Shown here piece by piece: positions 58,151 through 64,000 of a DNA stretch of 64,000 nt. Position numbers and translations under genes: made by a program. The notes under the pieces were generated by a model. The model saw only the letters and a list, made by a program, of their open reading frames with translations. It made no database searches and had not been told where the DNA came from. Each line of letters opens with the position of its first letter. Positions within the stretch are counted from its first letter, which is position 1. The stretch is from Nectonema munidae (taxonomy: Eukaryota > Nematomorpha > Nectonematoida > Nectonematidae), in NCBI GenBank assembly GCA_030549495.1, contig JAUIRK010001041.1, forward strand, positions 1,732,165 through 1,796,164, written 5' to 3'.

Positions 58151-60433
58151 TTGAAAGTTGCAATGTCAAAAAAAGCATCTCCTTCAAAAAGTAAAAAGAA
58201 AATTTGGTCATCAAACCTGTTGAAGTTTCAAAAATGGAAAACAAGAAGAAAACACATTATTGTTGACATTCTTGATCAAATGCAAGAAATTCCAATGGAA
58301 CAGCATATCTTAGAGAGAGATAAAACTTTAACTTGTCTTGTAAAAGGCAAAAAAAGAAAGATTTGTAAAGATGGCAGGCGAAGTAAAACTCTTATGAAGA
58401 AAACTAAACTTGACAATACAAAAAAGCAAATCAACAGTTGAAAGAAAAGTTGAAGATGTGATAAAAATTTTGAAAAACATAATCCAAGACCTGGAAACTA
58501 TGATTATACTAAAATAATGTAACAGATGAAAAAAGGGAATGGTTGTGCCGAGAAGACAGAGATTTTTATGGCCTAGAGATTTCAACAAAAGATAAGGTAG
58601 GCATTGCAGCATAAAAGAAAATACACTAGGAATTCATCCAAGAAAACTAAAATTATACTTAAAACAAAAGCAGCAGTCAAAAATAATTTGTTGAAAAAAT
58701 CGGTAGTGATGAGATTTTGGAAACAGAAGATTCTCACAGAAGTGAAGAAGAGTTTAATAGTAGTGAACATTACAAGGAACCTTCAACCTCTAAAAGGCAC
58801 CAAACTTATTCTGCAGTAGGCAGTGGGGGATCCAGAAATCTTTTGTAGGGGGGGGGGGGGGGTATACTAATATTATCAAAATATTTTACACATTTTATTA
58901 GGGAAAAAATTTGAAAACGTATGTAAAATAAATGATTAAAATTATATTACAAAGTCTTTTCTTCTTTCTTTTTGCTTTGAAAATCGATCAATGACTTCAT
59001 CAATTTTGATTTCTATTTTAGGGTGGAGGTATATGAGAGCAAGTCTTATTAGTCTCTCGTCGCTCATACGATTACGTAAATAGTTCTTTAAAATTCTTAA
59101 AGAACTAAAAGCTCTTTCTGCTGAACATGTAGTGATAGGAACAGTGCAGAAAATTGTCAAAAGCTTTTTAATATATTTTAGCCGCTCTGGTATTATATCT
59201 AGATCTTCCAGAGGTCTTTTGGTTTTTTTCCAGTTTTTCGCAGAAGTTTTTCCATTCTAAGAACTGAATTCTTAGATCATCAGCATCGGTAACACGGAGA
59301 ATAGGGTCATAAAATTTTATTGATTCGCATATATCCTTCCATTCATAATTTAAAACTTCTGAAGGTATTTGCTGGTGGGGGGGGGGGGGGTATGCATCCC
59401 CCTATCCCCCCCTCTCGGTCCATCCCTGGCAGTAGGTTTAGTGACAGCAGCAAAATTAATTATAAGAAAAGCTCAAAAAATTTGTGAAACATTATAAGAA
59501 ACCGAGATTTCAGTACCTACTACAACACAAAGCGGGTTTAATAAAGCTGTGACTAAAGAAGGAGAAAAGGTGAAAAATAACTACAGAAAATTTAAAATAC
59601 AAAAATTGGTCTTTACAGCGAGGTGAGACTTGCTGTTATAGAACTGGTCAACTCAAAAGATGAGATAATATTCAATGGAATAAAAACTGTGCTGGATCAA
59701 TATGAACTCTGGCCGTTAATTAGTATGAGACACAACTGCCACAAATACTGGAAGATGTTTAGTTGCAGTCACACGGTTGCAGAAACACTATGAAGATATT
59801 GGACTAAAAAACATGTATTTATTGGATGTCAACATCATATTCTTGATACAATACTGAAACATGTTCTAAATGATCATTTTGGTGGATCAACAAGTTCACC
59901 AAATTTTAGTTACTCATTTATTTCAACTATAACACAAGAATATGAGCAACTTAAGACTTCTTTTAAAAATACAGGAAAAGCAATGAAGAAAGAAAAACAA
60001 GATCGGTGGCGAGATGACATGGCTTTTTTCACTTAATATAATGCTACAAAGCTTTCAAAAATTCAGGAAGCTTTCCAAATATGAATTTCCAAACACTTCC
60101 TGTTTTAATTAATTCAAAATGAACTCAAGGGCAATTTATACTTTATTTGCTTTTATTTTGCTACCAGAGTTTCGAAAGACATCTGAAGCAGCATGTGATT
60201 TCATAAGTGTTTCATGGACTGACATCTGGTTCTCTGCTCTATATTTCAATCCTACTGATTTTGACAATCTATCAGAAGCTTGTAAAGAGCATCCAAAAGC
60301 TTTGAAGTCATTGAGTAAATTTTGGTGCAGAGAGCTTTCACCTATACCAACACAGCGTTCAAATATTTGTGCAGAGCGTGCAATTAAAGAAGATTTCTTC
60401 CCCTTTGTAAATCTACTGAAAAAGTTAATTTGA
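58151..60433 (+). pseudogene. DNA transposase relic of unplaced family, split by a hAT
   Basis: The 5' part starts MSKKASPSKSKKKIWSSNLL, is very basic and includes REDRDF-type wording in another frame near 58545. After the hAT insertion, about 59725-59790 encodes DTTATNTGR then LVAVTRLQKH. About 59810-60035 encodes VFIGCQHHILDTILKHVLND, HFGGSTSSPNFSYSF and KQDRWRDDM. The final frame, 60119-60433, begins near FAFILLPEFRKTSEAACDFI. The D-T-T...TG and C-x-HH-x-L-D motifs match a protein I recall from many invertebrate repeats, somewhat like the catalytic core and C..H motif of hAT enzymes. I cannot name the superfamily. It contains several frameshifts and stops. Confidence 0.55.
58821..59428 (-). 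mobile_element. 608-bp hAT with exact 8-bp duplication, nested
   Basis: The left end is CAGTGGGGGATCCAGAAATC, followed by a 15-G run. The right end on the other strand is CAGGGATGGACCGAGAGGGG. gcagtagg flanks it exactly on both sides (58813-58820 and 59429-59436). On the minus strand, 59160-58942 encodes VPITTCSAERAFSSLRILKN then YLRNRMSDERLIRLALIYLH, the hAT dimerisation domain, ending in a basic tail. It is an internally deleted copy keeping only the transposase C-terminus. It interrupts the unplaced transposase relic. Confidence 0.88.
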
Positions 60434-60759
60434 ATTTTTTTTAACAAACCCACGATATTATATATATTCATGGTGTTTTATCAAATAAAAACAAATTTTT
60501 TAAACTTAAAAAAGTACTTGTCAGTCAGTCAGAGGCGAAATTTTTTAAAATTAAAAGAAAATTTCCCATATTATTCTGACTTGAGCATAAAAACTCACCT
60601 ATATATGGAGATATAGGGTTATAAAACTTTGATGAAGTGGTATGTTATCTTCTATTCTTCATCATTATCATCACAGGCCGAACACTCTGAAAATTCGGCT
60701 CTATTGCCTCATCAACTTCACTATGCTTGTCAAAATTACACGGGAAGAATAATCTTCGA
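60434..60759. other. No gene seen
   Basis: AT-rich sequence following the transposase relic. Its 3' terminus should lie here but cannot be recognised. Confidence 0.35.
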
Positions 60760-60900
60760 TAGTCGGTGAGATAGTAAGGATACTCACCGTTGGGAATCGA
60801 AGCCAGACCATCTGAATCGAGACCCTAGGCTCCTACCACTAGGCCTTCTGCGTTTTAATTTTGATTCTCTTGGTGAGATTTGAACTACCGTGCTACTAGC
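60760..60900 (-). repeat. tRNA-derived SINE head, possibly dimeric
   Basis: On the minus strand an A-box-like TAGTGGTAGGAGCC (60841-60828) is followed by the B-box-like GGCTTCGATTCCCAAC (60804-60789). Upstream of it, at 60889-60876, another B-box-like word, GTAGTTCAAATCTC, suggests a second tRNA-like unit in tandem. The A-box nearly matches that of the fragment at 8701-8712. Confidence 0.55.
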
Positions 60901-61933
60901 GGTGAACATAAATAAGTATACTCAGCATTAGAATTATCGAAATTTTTTTTACTTCGGTTGTCCAAACAGCCAATTAATCCTTTTTATAGCTTAAAATTAA
61001 GATAAATAGAATTATTTATGGAAGTCTTAGAAATCTGGTACTAGTAGACTTAGTATACCCGTGTTTACAGTAAAAGAATCTTGTCTGAGTTTAAATTAAA
61101 AAAAATATGGTAATCCTATACGGATATTGGTTATAATCAATAAATTTTATTGATATTTTTCTTAACAACAGCAAGACGAAAAATGAGTCGTTATGAAATA
61201 TTCTTCTTCCTAAAGAATCTCTTTGGTCCTGAAAAAACTCTTTTGTAATAAGTTTCATAAATTCAAAATTTGTTTAAAATAAAAATATTTCAAAGTTAGG
61301 CACATTGTTAGTTAATTAATTGGATAAAATTTGTTAGTTAGTTATTTATCTTAAAAGTTGGTCCTTTTTTTGTAATTTTATGTTATGGAAATATATGACA
61401 CTACATATTTTGTTGTTTTAATTTTAGTATCTCTTGTTTTTTTTTTGATAAAGAAAAAATTGAAAAAATGTGTTTACCATAAATATCAAGACACAAAACT
61501 CAAATGCGGTCACTTTTAAATAAGTTTCTTCTAGAATCGGTTATCGCGTATTTTGAGTATGCCTTCAATCGTTCTCAATCAAGGTGCATTTAGGACTTTA
61601 CGGGCAATTTCAGAGATAGCTTCTGTGATTCGATAGAACAAACTAACAGACTCTAACTTGAAATTTGAAGCAATACAACCAGGGCCATTGATAAGGGAGG
61701 GACGGAGCAGAAAGATGACCCCCATGTAATTCGCTTTGGCTATCTGCAACCCCATTGAGCCATATAAATTTTTACGTCAACCTATCCCTCGCTACAATCA
61801 ACTTTGCCTCAGTATGGCAACTGGTCTGAAGACAGCAATCAATATCCTAAGAATAGGAATACTGGGATATTAATTTCACTTTTTAAATAATTTTAATAAA
61901 TAAATGTATACAATTTATACCCTATCTATATAT
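60901..61933. other. No gene seen
   Basis: AT-rich sequence with a GTTA-rich stretch at 61300-61345 like those at 35215 and 63105. No gene is supported. Confidence 0.4.
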
Positions 61934-61959
61934 CAGTGGCGGATCCAGAAATTTCTTAT

Positions 61960-61992
<33 letters not shown>

Positions 61993-62220
61993 AATCTATT
62001 TAATTTTTTTGCAATTTTGCTAAAAGTCTTCAGAGAATACGACAGCTGTATTATGTGTTTTAGAATCACTAATTACCTATGTTTTCATATTTTTAACATT
62101 ATTTTGCCATGAATAAATTGCAAAAATTTATTTTTTATACATGTAAGGGTAATATTCGAAGCTATTTTTCATAGGGGGGGGGGCTAGGCCCATGAAGCCT
62201 CCCCCTTGGATCCGCCATTT
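61934..62220. mobile_element. MITE with CAGTGGCGGATCC-type ends
   Basis: The left end, cagtggcggatccagaaatt, is followed by a 32-G run (61960-61991). The right end, on the other strand, is AAATGGCGGATCCAAGGGGG, preceded internally by a 10-G run (62174-62183). The terminal repeat GGCGGATCCA is shared by both ends and resembles the left end of the hAT at 58821. No coding sequence and no clear target duplication. Confidence 0.75.
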
Positions 62221-62365
62221 TAGACCTTTTGTATTTTGTAAGGAGGAAATAGGATTGAAAAAAAGAACTAAAAATGGTATCTATAATAAATAAAAAATAT
62301 GATATAAAACTACACTCTAACCCTAACCAATGCAAACCGATATGTACTAATAGGAGTATTCAAAG

Positions 62366-62496
62366 GTAAAATCTTGTGAAAAGCGGGCCTCAAATCGTGA
62401 AGCACATCATATCTCTTTTAGCAACGAATCAAACTACTGTTTGAAATGTCAATCAATGCATCCCGATTTGAGGCCCACTTTTCGCAAGATTACCGT
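62366..62496. repeat. Inverted-repeat element, ~31-bp arms
   Basis: The left arm gtaaaatcttgtgaaaagcg then ggcctcaaatcg (62366-62397) pairs with the right arm cgatttgaggcccacttttc then gcaagattac (62464-62493). There are about four mismatches or gaps and a loop of about 65 nt. It is probably a small MITE or its core. Its outer limits are not defined. Confidence 0.65.
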
Positions 62497-62499
62497 ATT

Positions 62500-63639
62500 G
62501 AGCATTATATTGTGATCAATTAGAATTCATATTTTATGCCAGATGAGGGGGAATGTTATTTTGAAAAGTAGTGAAAGGGGTGCAAAGGGCAAAAAGTTTC
62601 ACAACATGTGTCCTATACCATTTAAACATTGATACTAGTATTAAAGGTTTTTCATATTGAATGATATAACTAAGACTCTTTAAATGACTTTAGAATGAAG
62701 AAAAATGATAAATAAGTGATATATATATATACTCTTGAAAACTAAAAAAGAGAAATTACAAAATTAAATTATCTTGGCTTGATATTGTGAGTCATCCAAT
62801 CAAAAGCAGCTTTGAATTTTTATTAATTCAAAGCCTCAAAGTATCAAGTTAATTATGTAGTTATTGATTCTTGAGACACATGATATTTCCTTTAATTTTT
62901 TCATCGCAAACCATTTAGAGGTAAATTTTTGTTCTTCGTTCCTGAAGTTTAAGGCAGGATTTTTTATCCTATTTAAATATGTTAGGGTAATGTTGCACTA
63001 TCCGTGCACAAGACTAACAAGTAGAAAAACGAGTTGACTTTACAGTTAAATCCACATTTTTCAATTGAATCCACTTAAACCCTTCATTTTATTGATGATT
63101 TTTAATTATAGTTAGTTCGTTATCAAGTATTAGTTAGTTTATTAGTTAGTTTTAATGACTAATTAGAAGGTGTTTCATTCAGCGAAACGAAGAAACAAAA
63201 AATGATTTTACAAAAACTTCGTCAAAATCAGCTATGCCTAACTGAATAAAAATCTCTAGTTTGCTAAAACCTTCTTGAACTAAATCTCCATATTCACCTC
63301 GTGCAAGGATAGTGCAACATTACTCCTGATAGATTGGACAGTGTCACAAAATAAGAGAAAAAAAACCCTTTTTCGGCACTCATTGTCTTTTTAGTTCCAA
63401 ATACACTATATATAAGCATTTGAAATTAAAATGAAACAGTGTAAACTTAGATATCGTAGTTGATTTCTTTGTATTAAAGTTGTTTTATATCAAACTACTT
63501 TGTGTCATCAGCTTCTTCTGGGATCAAAAGGATTAATGTAAATTAGCCGCTATACTGGAAACTTATATAATAAGATAGTTTTAGAAACTAACTCATCTGC
63601 TGATTTTTTTATTATATAAAATAGCCGATGATTTTAATT
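62500..63639. other. No gene seen
   Basis: AT-rich sequence. A GTTA-rich stretch at 63105-63170 resembles 35215-35290 and 61300-61345. Nothing else is supported. Confidence 0.4.
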
Positions 63640-63795
63640 TTATTGAACACTGGTGTCCCATTGGGCATCAAAGGGTACCAGTTTAATACCCTTGATCGCA
63701 AAATGCAGATCAGAAGATGTCCCGTTTTTAACTGAAATCAATAGAAATTGAATAAAGTCATTTGCTTTATCTGGAACTTAACGGGTTTATAACTA
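63640..63795. repeat. Possible piggyBac-like MITE piece
   Basis: Ends ggaacttaacgggtttataa, the inverse of the TTAACCCGTTAAG-type start at 54932. The left part has cccattgggcatca, faintly like the cccatttgggaac of 14070-14090. Boundaries and family are uncertain. Confidence 0.3.
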
Positions 63796-64000
63796 ATAAC
63801 GCTGATTTTATATTCATACAATTTTACAGGTTGATTGTTTGAGTATTTCTCTTGGCTGAGTAATTTTAATTAAATATTCAAAATATTTAATTCAAAATTT
63901 TTTCTTCAATTTTTACTAGTAAATTTCATCTTAGAAATTACAAAATTATAAAGTTATACATCTATCCTGCATGAATAGTATCATGAAAATGTGTTTCTTT
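63796..64000. other. No feature seen
   Basis: AT-rich end of the window; nothing supported. Confidence 0.4.

Noticed and set aside
60780-60860. Functional tRNA gene on the minus strand
   Set aside because: The promoter boxes are present, but no convincing acceptor stem pairs across the module.

Overview
This is eukaryotic, intron-bearing DNA: very AT-rich, gene-poor and packed with transposon relics. It has spliced genes with GT/AG introns, tRNA-derived SINEs, several non-LTR retrotransposon (LINE) families, and hAT, Tigger/pogo and piggyBac DNA transposons. It has no operons or bacterial features. The gene content and repeat mix point to an arthropod. A copepod such as a caligid sea louse would fit, but that is inference. 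I recognised no retrovirus, LTR element, Polinton or CRISPR array.

Two host protein genes are supported, both on the minus strand. (1) 10257-10899 is a three-exon gene whose splice phases close exactly to a 167-residue protein. It matches the TMEM35/NACHO family of nicotinic acetylcholine receptor chaperones, including the family's usual length. (2) 22110-42636 is a gene I assembled from four exons: 42636-42346, 39388-39275, 33216-32911 and 24826-22110. Every junction is phase 1, and the coding length from the ATG at 42589 is 3381 nt, or 1126 residues plus stop. The protein is Ser-rich, probably mostly disordered, and ends in a class I PDZ-ligand-like tail (ETTV). I do not recognise its family. 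A possible 5' untranslated exon lies near 48636.

Layout: 1-3.8 kb is empty except for a 36-bp tandem repeat whose unit is a tRNA T-arm. A broken Tigger element lies at 3.9-6.5 kb, a hAT relic at 6.6-7.7 kb and the NACHO gene at 10.3-10.9 kb. A nest at 11.3-16.8 kb consists of a hAT inside an RNase H-bearing LINE inside a dispersed repeat. A 4.2-kb LINE occupies 17.4-21.6 kb. The large host gene covers 22.1-42.6 kb; its introns hold a nested LINE pair, a SINE, RTE-type LINE pieces, another LINE fragment and a hAT relic. From 43 to 64 kb there are several hAT copies, three of them short with exact 8-bp target duplications, RTE remnants, a nearly whole piggyBac transposase, MITEs, a foldback element and an unplaced DNA transposase relic itself split by a hAT.

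Most useful leads: the large unrecognised gene; a 359-bp hAT with exact target duplications that resembles a repeat I recall from teleost fish, so a host-parasite transfer candidate; a SINE that appears to share its 3' tail with a neighbouring LINE; and a 360-bp inverted-repeat element with an 8-bp duplication but non-hAT termini.
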